Assembly: GCA_905221605.1 (NCBI GenBank)
Contig: CAJNDS010002772.1
Span: forward strand, 212,501-276,500
Source of the DNA: Symbiodinium natans
Taxonomy: Eukaryota > Sar > Dinophyceae > Suessiales > Symbiodiniaceae
Direction: 5' to 3'
DNA length: 64,000 nucleotides
Shown here piece after piece: positions 28,247 through 37,334 of the stretch. The position numbers and the translations under genes were made by a program. How positions within the stretch are numbered: position 1 is the stretch's first letter; each line of letters begins with the position of its first letter. Below the pieces are notes generated by a model. The model had not been told where the DNA came from, did not search any database, and saw nothing but the letters and a program-made list of their open reading frames with translations.

Positions 28247-30840
28247 TTATGGCGGCTGCCATTTGAGTTTGGCATCTGGAGGCCAAAGACGCACATCGGA
28301 ACGAAAGTGCCAGATGCGTGCCAGGCTGCAATCCACACGAAAGTCCGGAAGAAACTTGGCAGGCAAGGGCTGGGACTCGTCACTCCAGCGGGAGAGCAGA
28401 TCCGCATCATCATTCTTTTCGCCGGGTACGTGGAAGACGTCAAGCTCAATGCCAGTCAAGCACGCCAACATGGACAGGCGTTTCAGAAACACCGACAAAG
28501 GAAAAGCCGAGCTGTAGAGCTTATTGATGCCTGCCTCTGCACCTGTGTTGTCGGACAAAGTGCGGAGACGGACTGTCCAGCGTGCCAAGGGCACCACGGA
28601 GCGGAGACAAAGAATGAGGCCAAGCTGTGCCAATGTCTCGTAACATGTGATGTCCTGGTGAGCTGGCACCTGCAAAGGCACACCCAGTGAAGAAAGGTCT
28701 GGGACACGCCATGACTGGCTGAACCAAGAAATTTGGCGTGAAGGCCATTCGATAAAACCCCCTATCCCGACAAGGTCCCCATCCGCGCGGGCGTCGGCAG
28801 CAGCGCAGACAATGGGAACGTCCGCAGGTTTCTGCAAAGGAAAGAAAAGGGGTGGAACCTCGCACCACTTAAGCCAGAACTGAAGGCTCTCACGGCTAGA
28901 AACTGAAAGCTTGCGGCGAGTGGTGGAGGGGTCCGTCACTCTCATCCAAATGCGCTTGGAGGTGGGGATTTTGGCAAGGTCTGTCTTAGACTGCAGGGCC
29001 AAGTGCCTGGCTTCAATGAGCTTCGCGCCCGTCGGGATGCTCGTTCCCGGCGGCGTGGAAGTGAAGACAAGACCCTCGTTAACGCAAATGGCCAAGCCGG
29101 GCCAATCGCCAGGGTCAATGCTGTAGTTGGTGGCCAATGGACGGTTCGCATCAGCGTACAGAGTTTGCAGCCAGGGCTTAAAATGCTTATATAGCTTGCA
29201 AAACCACTGCAACAACCCAGTGACCTTGTCCAGGGTCCGTTTCGAAACATGGCGGCATTGTAAGGCTTCCTGCAGCAGGCGCTTTAGCTTCTGGACTTTT
29301 TCAATCGGAATGGAGAAAGTGCCAGAGCCGAAAGAAAAATGCCAGCCTATCCAGTGGATACAGCTGCCAAGCTGTAACTTGGCATTGGACAGGGGTATGT
29401 TGAACAGAGCACAAAAAGCCAATGTCATGCACGCTGTAAGGCCGATGACCTCCTGGTCCTGGAACAGGATGAAATCGTCCACGTAGCCCAGTAGGGCGTG
29501 TCGGAGCCAGGTCCAAAGGTGAAGAGTGCGAAGGAAAAAGCTTCCCAGTCGCTGGAACCAGAGGGCCGAGAAGTTCGCTCCGAAAGGACAAACGCGGTAA
29601 AAAAGCTAACGACGGCCAGGACCTCGAATTCTCGGGAGGGAGACCCCGAGCAGCCCCTGATCCGAATCGCGAACTCGAACCGTTTTGTGAGCGGACTTGA
29701 TGTCAAAAGCAAACCCCGCGGGAGTGAGTACGTTTCGGGGATTGAGCAAGACGGATTAGTGCCACAGACAGTGGAATCAACCACAAGACGGGGCTTTTTG
29801 CCTTCAGCTTTGACGATGGACATCTTTCCAATGGCCAGCATGTCGCCAAAACGCTCTTGAGCCGCTTCCAAAGAATCTAGCTCCAAGAACCAGCCATTGG
29901 AAATCTCCTCTTCCACTAAGGCATGCAAGGTTGGAAGATCCGCCTCAGCGCTGGACCAATTACCATGACAAATGCCAAGGGATTGCTCGAAAGGATGGCC
30001 CCCACCTTGTGGCAGGAAGACATTGGACAACGGAATGTCCCCGTCAAAGCCAGTAGGAACACCCTGTTCCAGACAGGGGAACAAGGATGAGTCTCGATCT
30101 TGGCAAATGCGTGAGACAGCTGCCAGCGCCTGGAGGCAGTATGGTTGCCCTGCGGAGATTTCCCAGGAGACGGAAATGGCAGGGAAATGCGCGGAGAGCC
30201 AGTCCTGGAAGATGCCGCGCAGATCGTCTATCTCTGAGCTGGAGAAAAGGGGTTCCGCGGATCCCCCCAAAGTGCGCAAACGTTGTGGGAAACGACCCTG
30301 AAGAAGAAAGGCCATCAGCTTAGGCCTAAGGCGCGCAAACACATCTGTGGTTCCCGAGGGTGGAGCGCTCCAGTCTGGCGTGGAGAGGATGCCGGCCCCA
30401 TCCTGTGAGGCCACGGGAGCCTCGTGAAGGGCCTTAGGCTTGGAAAGCAAAGGCACCGAGGCGAAAGAGAGGGCCGTACCTCCCCCTTGTTCCACGTCGA
30501 AGAGGGGCAGAGCTTGCTCCGCATACATGTCTGCTAAAAGGGGGGGGGTACTCCGCAGAAGCCCGGCTGCAAAAGTTGCCGGACTCATCACGCAAACCCT
30601 GCAGAGCCAAGTGGGTCCCCTCGGTGTGTGGACATGTAGAGGCAAAAGCCTGAAAAGAAATGACGTGGCGAAAAGCCAGGCTTTGTGCATGTCGAGATCG
30701 ATGGAGCAAGCGGCCACATGGACCAGATCCGCACTGATGGCTGCCAAGAAATTGGTCGCAATCGGCTCCATCCAGGCCGGGGCTGCTCGAGCGACACTTG
30801 CGCGCCGCAAGAGAAGCTGACATGCAGCAGCTGAACGCAA
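28247..30840 (-). pseudogene. Element A reverse transcriptase-RNase H, one frameshift
   Basis: Copies element RNA into DNA. The first frame (30840-29425) starts in the region after the methyltransferase-like domain and reaches the RT fingers (MSIVKAEGKKPRLVVDST). At a T6 run (minus strand, 29590-29595) the frame changes by -1. The second frame then carries the palm: YRVCPFGANFSALW, the catalytic YVDD box (29474-29485) and, downstream, RNase H with its four acidic residues in AAADARADG, CYETLAQL, LSDNTGAEAG and NDDADLLSR, ending at 28247. Upstream of the shift the second frame has a TAG, so the product needs a frameshift, a corrected indel, or is dead. Length and order match DIRS-type pol. It is contiguous with the methyltransferase-like domain. 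Confidence 0.85.
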
Positions 30841-31517
30841 CGCACAAAGACAAGGTGGCTCTCCTGGACCCTAAGAGCCTGCGATGCCGACAAATCAGGA
30901 AGACCATTCAGGAATGCAGGAGTCCGAAGTGCCTTTGGGCCTCCAGGAAGGAGTTTCAGGCGGGAGTACTCCCTGCAAGGGGGGGCAGCGTGTGCAAGGG
31001 CCACCTGCCGAGACGTGCAAATGCGCAGCAAATGCTCAAAGAAGTCGTCCTGGAGAAGATCCATGTTTGTGTCAATGAGAATGTCAATAGACAAACAAGG
31101 TACTCCCTTCTCCAAGAATGCTGAGCTGAGTGGCGAACCCGCTCCCGCGCAAATGTCCAGGAAGAAGGGTTGCTTGAAATCCCGAACTGACTGTATGGCG
31201 GAGGTGACCCGCGAGGAGGCCGGAGGAAAAGGCCCTGGCATGGACTCTGTGGAGACCGGTGCAGAAGATGGCGTTGGATTGCTGAAAAATCCACATCGGG
31301 ATCTGTGTGGCTTCTTGGGGATGGCGAGTCGGAACCAGACAAAGCCAAAGCCCCCGTGTGAGGAAAAATGGGCATCAGAGGCTCGGGCGCCTGCTTTGCC
31401 GGAGCAGCAATTGTCGGAGTTGGAGAAATCTGGGAGGACAAAGGCAAAATGGCAGGCACGGACAAAGGCAGACCGGACCCAGCTGCCTGCTCGAAAGACG
31501 GGTCCGGTCCCCCTCAA
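30588..31517 (-). CDS. Element A cytosine-C5-methyltransferase-like domain
   Basis: A SAM-dependent methyltransferase-like region at the start of the pol frame. Motif I is FFLDICAGAGSPLSSAFLEKG with an acidic SIDIL following; motif IV is HAAPPCREYSRLK, with the PPC expected of a C5-cytosine enzyme; the motif VI place reads SLEQP. No clear target-recognition domain follows and the domain is short, so activity is uncertain. The frame opens with TTG/ATG candidates at 31517, overlapping the Gag stop by a -1 shift. Near 30770-30785 (SLEQP) a single-base indel moves the reading into the 30840-29425 frame (KAWLFATSF). The DIRS order often carries a Dam-like (N6) methyltransferase; this one looks C5-like instead, and capture of cytosine methyltransferases by dinoflagellate retroelements has been reported before. 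Confidence 0.6.
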   Translation of the reverse strand: MRGTGPVFRAGSWVRSAFVRACHFAFVLPDFSNSDNCCSGKAGARASDAHFSSHGGFGFVWFRLAIPKKPHRSRCGFFSNPTPSSAPVSTESMPGPFPPASSRVTSAIQSVRDFKQPFFLDICAGAGSPLSSAFLEKGVPCLSIDILIDTNMDLLQDDFFEHLLRICTSRQVALAHAAPPCREYSRLKLLPGGPKALRTPAFLNGLPDLSASQALRVQESHLVFVRCVQLLHVSFSCGAQVSLEQPRPGWSRLRPISWQPSVRIWSMWPLAPSISTCTKPGFSPRHFFSGFCLYMSTHRGDPLGSAGFA

Positions 31518-32887
31518 TGCGGGGTGTCAGTATGCTGCCAAGCCGGGTGGTTGCCAAGACAAATCTTGCCACTGGGAAGCTTCACGGGACAAAGGTGTTC
31601 AAAGCGGCATGATGGATTTTTGCATCCTGTGCGCTGACTCCAGCGCATGCAAAGGGTCTTGACTTCTCCGTTAATTTTTGCGGAGGATGCCCACTCCTGG
31701 CGATTTGTGGAGGTCCCCGCGGAGTTGCCTTGGTTGCCCAGACCGGATCCCCCACGACCGGTGCCAAGGCCACTCCCACGACCTCGTCCATCCCCCTTGC
31801 CTTTGCCGCGTCCTCGTCCATTGCCAAAGCCAGCACCGGAGCCATTGCCCTTTCCTCCCCCTGCTCCTTTGCCCTCTGAAGCCTTGGGCAGGAAAACGCG
31901 CGGTGCCAAAAGAGAGGCCAGCTCGCTGCGGACGGCTGTGTTCTCATGGATGCAGTCGTCCAAAGACCAACTTTGCAAACGGAGTTCGGACACGGCCTCC
32001 CAGAATCGACGATCTGCTTGCTCACATTCCAATGCATTGGGTGGGCGAAGGCCACTGCTACTGTCAAAGCGAGCCGAAGCAAAGCGGAGGAAAGTGGACT
32101 CGTACTTCTTAAGCGTCACCAAATGCACATCAGTGACCATGGCCATCGCCACACTGTGCAGGTGCAAAATCTTGCTCAATGCAAACATGCCCAGTGTGTC
32201 CGGGAGGTTCCGAGAGGGGACATCATCCAAAATGAGGTCTGCCAACTCAGTCCTGGCCAGTTTGCGGGGGCGCTGCAACTGCTGCTCTTCAAGCTCAAGC
32301 ACTGACATGCGCCAACGCCAAGGGATGAAGCGCCATTCTTGGGACGAGGCTTGTTTAAAAGCCAAAGCAAGGAGACGAGCCGAAGGCATGGTGGAGTCGT
32401 CCAAAACCTCGCTAGGGTATTTCCGCAGAAAAGCGGCTCGAAGCTCGGCCGTTTTGTCTGAAGAGAGCTTAGCTGGGAAAGGCTCGTTCCATGACGCGGC
32501 AGCAGACACGGTGCGGCTAGGGTCTGAAGCCGAGCTGAGGGACTGGTCCTGCGGCAAGGGCAGAGCAGGGGATTGCGGCGGAAAGGGCACAGCTGCTGTG
32601 TGTCCCTCAGAGCAAGCCAAGGCATGTGACCTGTGCCAAAGACACCGGAGGTCCGCATGTGTCCCGGAGCCAAAGTCCAGGAGACCGTGCGACTCCAACC
32701 ACTGATCCAACTGATCAAAGGAGGTCGCCAAGAACCCAAAATTGCGAATGGTGCGGTTCAACTCCGAATGGGAGGCAACCTCTTCCGGGAAATCAAGGTT
32801 CAAAGATTCCCAAAGAACTGAGAGCTTGTCTGAGGGAGTCGGCGGCACGAGAAGGCCTCGCCCATTGTCGCTCCCTGGGTCGGCCAT
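31514..32887 (-). CDS. Element A Gag-like protein with CCCH zinc finger
   Basis: The likely start is the ATG at 32887 (MADPGSDNGRG), because the 87 codons upstream are hydrophobic and lack coding character. The N-terminal two thirds are unremarkable. Then comes a Gly/Arg/Lys-rich segment (repeats of GKGNGSG and GRGRGKG type, about 31750-31880), and near the C-terminus a CCCH-type finger, C-x8-C-x4-C-x3-H (CMRWSQRTGCKNPSCRFEH), followed by more Cys/His. RNA packaging is inferred from the basic glycine-rich stretch plus the finger and from its place directly 5' of pol. The stop (TGA) overlaps the next frame by -1, a common gag-pol arrangement. Confidence 0.65.
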   Translation of the reverse strand: MADPGSDNGRGLLVPPTPSDKLSVLWESLNLDFPEEVASHSELNRTIRNFGFLATSFDQLDQWLESHGLLDFGSGTHADLRCLWHRSHALACSEGHTAAVPFPPQSPALPLPQDQSLSSASDPSRTVSAAASWNEPFPAKLSSDKTAELRAAFLRKYPSEVLDDSTMPSARLLALAFKQASSQEWRFIPWRWRMSVLELEEQQLQRPRKLARTELADLILDDVPSRNLPDTLGMFALSKILHLHSVAMAMVTDVHLVTLKKYESTFLRFASARFDSSSGLRPPNALECEQADRRFWEAVSELRLQSWSLDDCIHENTAVRSELASLLAPRVFLPKASEGKGAGGGKGNGSGAGFGNGRGRGKGKGDGRGRGSGLGTGRGGSGLGNQGNSAGTSTNRQEWASSAKINGEVKTLCMRWSQRTGCKNPSCRFEHLCPVKLPSGKICLGNHPAWQHTDTPH

Positions 32888-33311
32888 AGAACCTGTGTCG
32901 GCCAAAGTGACAAAGGAAAAGCAGGGAAAGCCGATACAAGCGCTTGACGCACAGAAGAAGACCGCAAAGCCAGTGCAAAGCCAAAACAGGCTAATCCAAG
33001 GAAAGGACGAAACCCTCTGAGATGTGCGCCTGGAAGAATGTAGCGTCCACAACCAGACCTGGGCGCGAGAACAGGTATAAAAGGAAAGTACACAAAAGCA
33101 ACCAAAATGAAAGAAGCTCCGAAGCCGCACACAAGCTCTGATTTCCATCGGCGTGCTCCGATGCCAAACGCCCTCGAGCAGCCTAAAGCTTGCTGAGGGA
33201 AAATGCGGCGAAACAAAGCCAGAAATGCTCTATGCACTGTGTCCCTCTAAAAGGGCAAAGCCGAGGAAGAGGAGGGCAAAACAAAGGTCAAATGCTGAAG
33301 TAAAAGCTTTC

Positions 33312-34112
33312 TCAGGGTTGCCCTTGTGCCCTTCTAAAAGCTTTGTAACAAATGCCACAGCGGTGCCGATGAGGCAAGTCTTCGCGTGTAAGCACGACCC
33401 CGCAATGGCCAGCCCCGCAGTCCTGACATGTGGAACGGCAGTAAATCTGCCGGACGATAACCGTCTCATTGTGCTGGCTGAGCGGGAAAGCGTCCAGCCC
33501 AATGCCGGTAGCCAGAAGCGGCGCGGTGTCCAAAGGAGGCGCCGGCGGTGGCTGAGGTCGGTCGGCTTGCGACACCCAAAGCCAAAGCCATTGACCAATA
33601 TTCCAGCCATGGTCAGCCTCCTTAGCGCGCTGAAGCAAAGTCTCAAAGACCGGATCCTGCTCCATCCAGTAGCGAAGCCAATCGTCTTCTTCCCAGCCAC
33701 CGGCACCATTGAAAGAAGTGGCCTCCTCCAACCACGCATGAGCACGGAGAAGGTCTGCCGGTGCCAATCCCAGGGAGCGGTGGCCATTAGGAAAATGCGG
33801 CCACTTGCTGTCCAAAGCAGTCTGCGCCGGCGCGGCCTGGGAGGCTGCTGAACCTGGGTTCAGGGTAGCCTTTTCCATCTCTTCGATCCAATGAAAAGCC
33901 CAATCGCCAGAGCTAAAGCCAAAGACGGTGTCCATCTTTTCCGCAGCTTCCGTTACAGGCGCAAAGGCTGGCGTAGACGAAAGCCAATGCCACAGCCATT
34001 GCGTTGGCGAAAAACCACTGGACGCCGGCATGTGGCGCGCGTCTTCCAGCCACGCCACTGCCTTGTTGACATCAGCTTCTGCCAGGCCCAGGAAAATGTC
34101 AGTATTTGCCAT
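33312..34112 (-). CDS. Element A Trp-rich zinc-finger protein
   Basis: Start chosen at 34112 (MANTDIFLGLAEADVNKA); an earlier ATG adds 21 hydrophobic residues. The protein contains two copies of a unit of about 66 residues: one begins AVAWLEDARHMPASSG, the other AHAWLEEATSFNGAGG. Each ends in WHW, YWMEQ or LWLWV patterns. A C-terminal Cys/His cluster (STCQDCGAGHCG, then HRHRCGICYKAF) looks like a zinc-binding treble-clef or ribbon. I do not recognise the family. It lies between YR and Gag, all on one strand; an RNA- or DNA-binding role is inference. Confidence 0.5.
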   Translation of the reverse strand: MANTDIFLGLAEADVNKAVAWLEDARHMPASSGFSPTQWLWHWLSSTPAFAPVTEAAEKMDTVFGFSSGDWAFHWIEEMEKATLNPGSAASQAAPAQTALDSKWPHFPNGHRSLGLAPADLLRAHAWLEEATSFNGAGGWEEDDWLRYWMEQDPVFETLLQRAKEADHGWNIGQWLWLWVSQADRPQPPPAPPLDTAPLLATGIGLDAFPLSQHNETVIVRQIYCRSTCQDCGAGHCGVVLTREDLPHRHRCGICYKAFRRAQGQP

Positions 34113-34534
34113 TGCCAGCCAGCAATAAGCAAGGGTGGGCAGAGCCACCAAAGCAAAAGACAAGTCCCGTGTCAAAGATGGGAAAGGCTAGAGCGAAGCA
34201 AAAAGCTCTGAGGTAAAGCGGCGAAATGAAGATGCACAAGCTCTGAGTGCGAACGCGAAGCACTGAACCGCTGTGTAGTTATTACACAAGACGCTCACCT
34301 GCAGTTCAGAATCTCTGAGTGCTAGGCCAAGGGACAAAGCTCTGCAATCCCGATCCCCCCCACAGGAGGTAAGAGCCAAAAGCTGGGCCGATGTGAAGCG
34401 AGTAAGCACTGAAGTTCTGATCCAAGCACTGACTAAAATGCAAAGCAAACAAAACTCGAAAGCAAAGTGATGCAAGACTAAGCGAAATCGAGATCCTTTT
34501 ACTGGTATTCGCCGCCGAAAAAGATGATCTGAGG

Positions 34535-36853
34535 TCAAAGGCAGAGGCCACTGCCAAAGCAGGAAGGCCATTTGCAAAGCGCACGGCGTGCCCCAGAAGC
34601 GTCCTGTGCCTCAAGCTCAAAAAGTATTGTCCATTCATTGCGAACGACCGCTCCACAAGCCGTCTTCAGCGCCCTTCCCTGCCAGCATGCTTGCGACACA
34701 GCAACGTCGCAGTCGACCACTCTGTGTACGGTCTTAGCTGAAGCCAAGAAGATGCCAGGATGCAAATCTGGCGACTTCCCCAAAGGTGCAAATGCGGCCT
34801 GAGACATTGTTTCACTAGACGCTGAAGTTGACTGGCTGGGTATCAAAGGAAGAGCTGCTGCTGTCAGGGGGTCCGCACTGTGCTCAGAGAAACCTCCCCG
34901 AAAGCGACGGGGGACATCAAGACCAGAAGTCGCAAGACCTTCCCTGACCAAAAGCTGTGGCTCTGCCATCGGTGACTGGGCTCCGCGGTGTTGGGAAATG
35001 CTGGGACGAAAAGCGCCAGTGCGAATCTTGCCAAGGATCGAGGCCTGAAGAGCTAGGGCCGCGCGCGTGTCATCTCGACCATAAAGAGTGACTGATGTGG
35101 TGCGGTGATGCCCCTGCTCACGGCGTGCCATGTCGCCAAGGCCAAGCTGCGAGCACCAGGACAAGACTGTCGCCTTGCAAGAATGCAAAGTGAAATTGCG
35201 AGACGCATCGTACCCTAAGCGACCCCACATGTTCAAGGCTGAGCGCAGACAACGCAGTGCCGATGCATATGATGCGGGGCAAAATGCAAAGTCGCAAGTG
35301 TCATCCAGAAGTGAGGAGCAGAAAAAGAGGGAGTCAGGAACCACATTGGGGGAGAGTTGTTCCAAAGAACCCCACAAGGCAGCCAGAAGCTGGAGCCAGC
35401 GAATACCCCAAGGGCCATATATGCCCTCCGCGTAGAAAGCAAAAGCCATGCCACGCCGAGATGTTTTTGTACGATAGGCAAGGCCGCGAATGACTAATGC
35501 TTGAGGGTCAAACAGAAGAGCTGACCAGGATACGTGGGAAGCGTCCCCAAAGCGTAGCGAAGACCATATACATACCAATGCGGAGCCGGCAAAAAGAGCA
35601 AGTTCAGGAGCGGAAAGAGGATCAAGCACAACTGATTCAAGAAAAGCGACAAAGTCCAAAGGAAGCGGCATGGCTTCAGAACGATCTGAGGATGGCTGAG
35701 CGGACAAAGCTCTGAACAGGCCTGAGTAGAGGTCTGGGAAGTGAAGGGTCACGGTCTTCACCAACCAACGCAGTGCCTTCAGGGTGTTGAGCGGAAAAAC
35801 CAAAGCAATCTGTTCCCGGTCCAGAGAAAAGTCATCGTCCTGGGAACGGCTGCAGTGTAAAGCATAGACTGCCTCAACTGCGGCAAGTTGGGAAAGATTA
35901 TCCAAGGAGTGTCCGAGGTCGATAAGAAATTCGAAGTAGGCCAGGCAAGCTTTGACATAGCGTAAAGCAGTTGTGTCTGCGTTGAGTTGCAAAAGCTTCA
36001 ATGTCAAAGCAGGGCCATTAGGTGACCCCTGAAGCTGCTGCAGCACCGAACTGTAAGGGCCAATGATGTCTACCAAAGAGCGCCAGAGCAACAAGACGGC
36101 ATCCCAGGCCTCAGAATGCAGGGTGCTCTGAAGAACAACCCCCCTCAAATTGGAGGCATTCGCAGCGGTCTCAGGGCAAAGTGCGGTGGTGTGATCACCA
36201 GACTTCAATGCTGCAGATCCCTTTGGGAAAGGGCGAACAAGAGAGGAGAGATGGGGAGGTTCAGCATCTGAGGCAGACGTTACCCCTTCCTGAAGTGGAG
36301 CCAGTACCTGCGTAGCGTGAGCTTCTGAGGGGTAAATTGAGTATACACGGGCAGGCTGATAGTTTGGAGGAGGCAGAGGCGCTTCCAACGGCAGGTAAGC
36401 CCGATGCACATTAAGCCTAGTGGGGGCTGGCAAAGGTGTTGCGCTAGGAACCAAAGCAACCGAAGGCCTAGTCCTAGGGCAGAGAGTCCGATTAGGTGCC
36501 GGCAAAGGATGTGACTTTGATGTCGGGCGGTCCAGGGTCGTCCCAGGAATGCAAAGAAGCAACGACCGACCAGGAACCTGAAGCAGCTGAAGATTTGGGA
36601 GTTGCAGACATGATAAAGGATTGCGAACACACCGGTAGTGGAGGTGACAGGAGGAGTTCGCGTGGCACATTCTCCCCCAAAGTTTCATCAAAATTTGAGA
36701 CAGCAACAAGCACATCGCTAGCCGCGGCACGCCCTGGACCCAGAGGATTATTCCTATAACGCTTGACCCTGACTGGCGAAAAAGCCGCAGTGTCGTGCTC
36801 TGCGTGATGCCCAGAGGAAGGTTCAATGAGGTCAACTGCCATGATTGCAGCAT
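34535..36853 (-). CDS. Element A tyrosine recombinase
   Basis: Integrates or resolves the circular element DNA by a 3'-phosphotyrosine intermediate. In this 772-codon frame the catalytic set is visible: Arg434 (SSLRFGDAS), Lys463 (RTKTSRR), His557-x-x-Lys560 (FTLHSCKAT, Lys in place of the usual second Arg), His582/583 and the nucleophile Tyr591 (SVTLYGRDD). Residues 250-420 look like the helical core-binding domain. The first 110 or so codons are probably not native; the true start may lie in the overlapping 145-codon frame (36492-36929) with an indel between them. About 180 residues follow the Tyr. It is the most 5' large ORF of the element. Confidence 0.82.
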   Translation of the reverse strand: MLQSWQLTSLNLPLGITQSTTLRLFRQSGSSVIGIILWVQGVPRLAMCLLLSQILMKLWGRMCHANSSCHLHYRCVRNPLSCLQLPNLQLLQVPGRSLLLCIPGTTLDRPTSKSHPLPAPNRTLCPRTRPSVALVPSATPLPAPTRLNVHRAYLPLEAPLPPPNYQPARVYSIYPSEAHATQVLAPLQEGVTSASDAEPPHLSSLVRPFPKGSAALKSGDHTTALCPETAANASNLRGVVLQSTLHSEAWDAVLLLWRSLVDIIGPYSSVLQQLQGSPNGPALTLKLLQLNADTTALRYVKACLAYFEFLIDLGHSLDNLSQLAAVEAVYALHCSRSQDDDFSLDREQIALVFPLNTLKALRWLVKTVTLHFPDLYSGLFRALSAQPSSDRSEAMPLPLDFVAFLESVVLDPLSAPELALFAGSALVCIWSSLRFGDASHVSWSALLFDPQALVIRGLAYRTKTSRRGMAFAFYAEGIYGPWGIRWLQLLAALWGSLEQLSPNVVPDSLFFCSSLLDDTCDFAFCPASYASALRCLRSALNMWGRLGYDASRNFTLHSCKATVLSWCSQLGLGDMARREQGHHRTTSVTLYGRDDTRAALALQASILGKIRTGAFRPSISQHRGAQSPMAEPQLLVREGLATSGLDVPRRFRGGFSEHSADPLTAAALPLIPSQSTSASSETMSQAAFAPLGKSPDLHPGIFLASAKTVHRVVDCDVAVSQACWQGRALKTACGAVVRNEWTILFELEAQDASGARRALCKWPSCFGSGLCL

Positions 36854-36929
36854 GCGGTGTCAGGTCAGTGGACATCTCAAAGACCAAAGGAATTAAGGCG
36901 GACTTCGGGGAGTGGTGCGGAGTGCCCAA
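36492..36929 (-). CDS. Element A leading ORF, unknown
   Basis: A 145-codon frame overlapping the start of the recombinase frame. It has no recognised domain and is Ser/Pro/Ala-rich, with a basic patch (RVKRYRNNPLG). It may be the true N-terminus of the recombinase separated by an indel, or a small leader ORF. It lies about 340 bp 3' of repeat A1. Confidence 0.35.
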   Translation of the reverse strand: MGTPHHSPKSALIPLVFEMSTDLTPHAAIMAVDLIEPSSGHHAEHDTAAFSPVRVKRYRNNPLGPGRAAASDVLVAVSNFDETLGENVPRELLLSPPLPVCSQSFIMSATPKSSAASGSWSVVASLHSWDDPGPPDIKVTSFAGT

Positions 36930-37271
36930 AGATGATCTGCACGATCAACTGGAACAGAATGCAACCCGTAAAGTGCTCGGGAACCCAGGTGGATGTCAAA
37001 GCAAGACTGCTGGGTCTGGACCCGAGAAACTTTATCCGAAAAATCCCAAACCGAAGACCAAAGTAACTTGCGCAAGGCCAAGTCCTCGAGATCACTGATG
37101 TGATGCCCGAGAGGGAGCCAGCCGAAGCCGGACGACATCCGCGTTCCCCGAGGGAACGCTTGCACGCCGCCTAATGCGGAAAGAAATTACCTAGGAATGC
37201 AATGTAAGATAAGCTGCATCGAATGTCTTGCTCAGATGTCTAGCTCTTGCTCTGCGAGGCAATGTTCAAGC

Positions 37272-37334
37272 GTCAAAAGTAAAGCTAGCCAGCATTGTAC
37301 TGGTTTGGTGTGTGGCTTGAGCCAAAATGGCTAC
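37272..37334 (-). repeat. Repeat A1 of element A with spliced-leader relic
   Basis: Minus strand 37334-37316 reads GTAGCCATTTTGGCTCAAG, identical to the last 19 nt of the published 22-nt dinoflagellate spliced leader. The next 43 nt lead to an ATG (reads MLASFTFD) and are repeated at 27855-27898. The A repeat proper is 37272-37329. Confidence 0.9.

Larger units (their letters stand above)
27539..37334 (-). mobile_element. Element A: YR retroelement with split direct repeats (Ngaro/PAT-like)
   Basis: On the minus strand the order is A1 (37329-37272), ORFs (36929-28247), B1 (28146-27969), A2 (27912-27855), B2 (27716-27539). The A1-ORFs-B1-A2-B2 plan is the split direct repeat structure known from PAT and Ngaro members of the DIRS order, which integrate with a tyrosine recombinase instead of an integrase. 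The products fit: YR, zinc-finger protein, Gag-like CCCH protein, methyltransferase-like domain, RT, RNase H. Repeat identity (178/178 and 57/58) suggests a young copy, and only two single-base frameshifts break the pol region. Unusual points: YR lies 5' of RT, and short gaps (56 and 138 bp) separate B1, A2 and B2. Confidence 0.8.
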
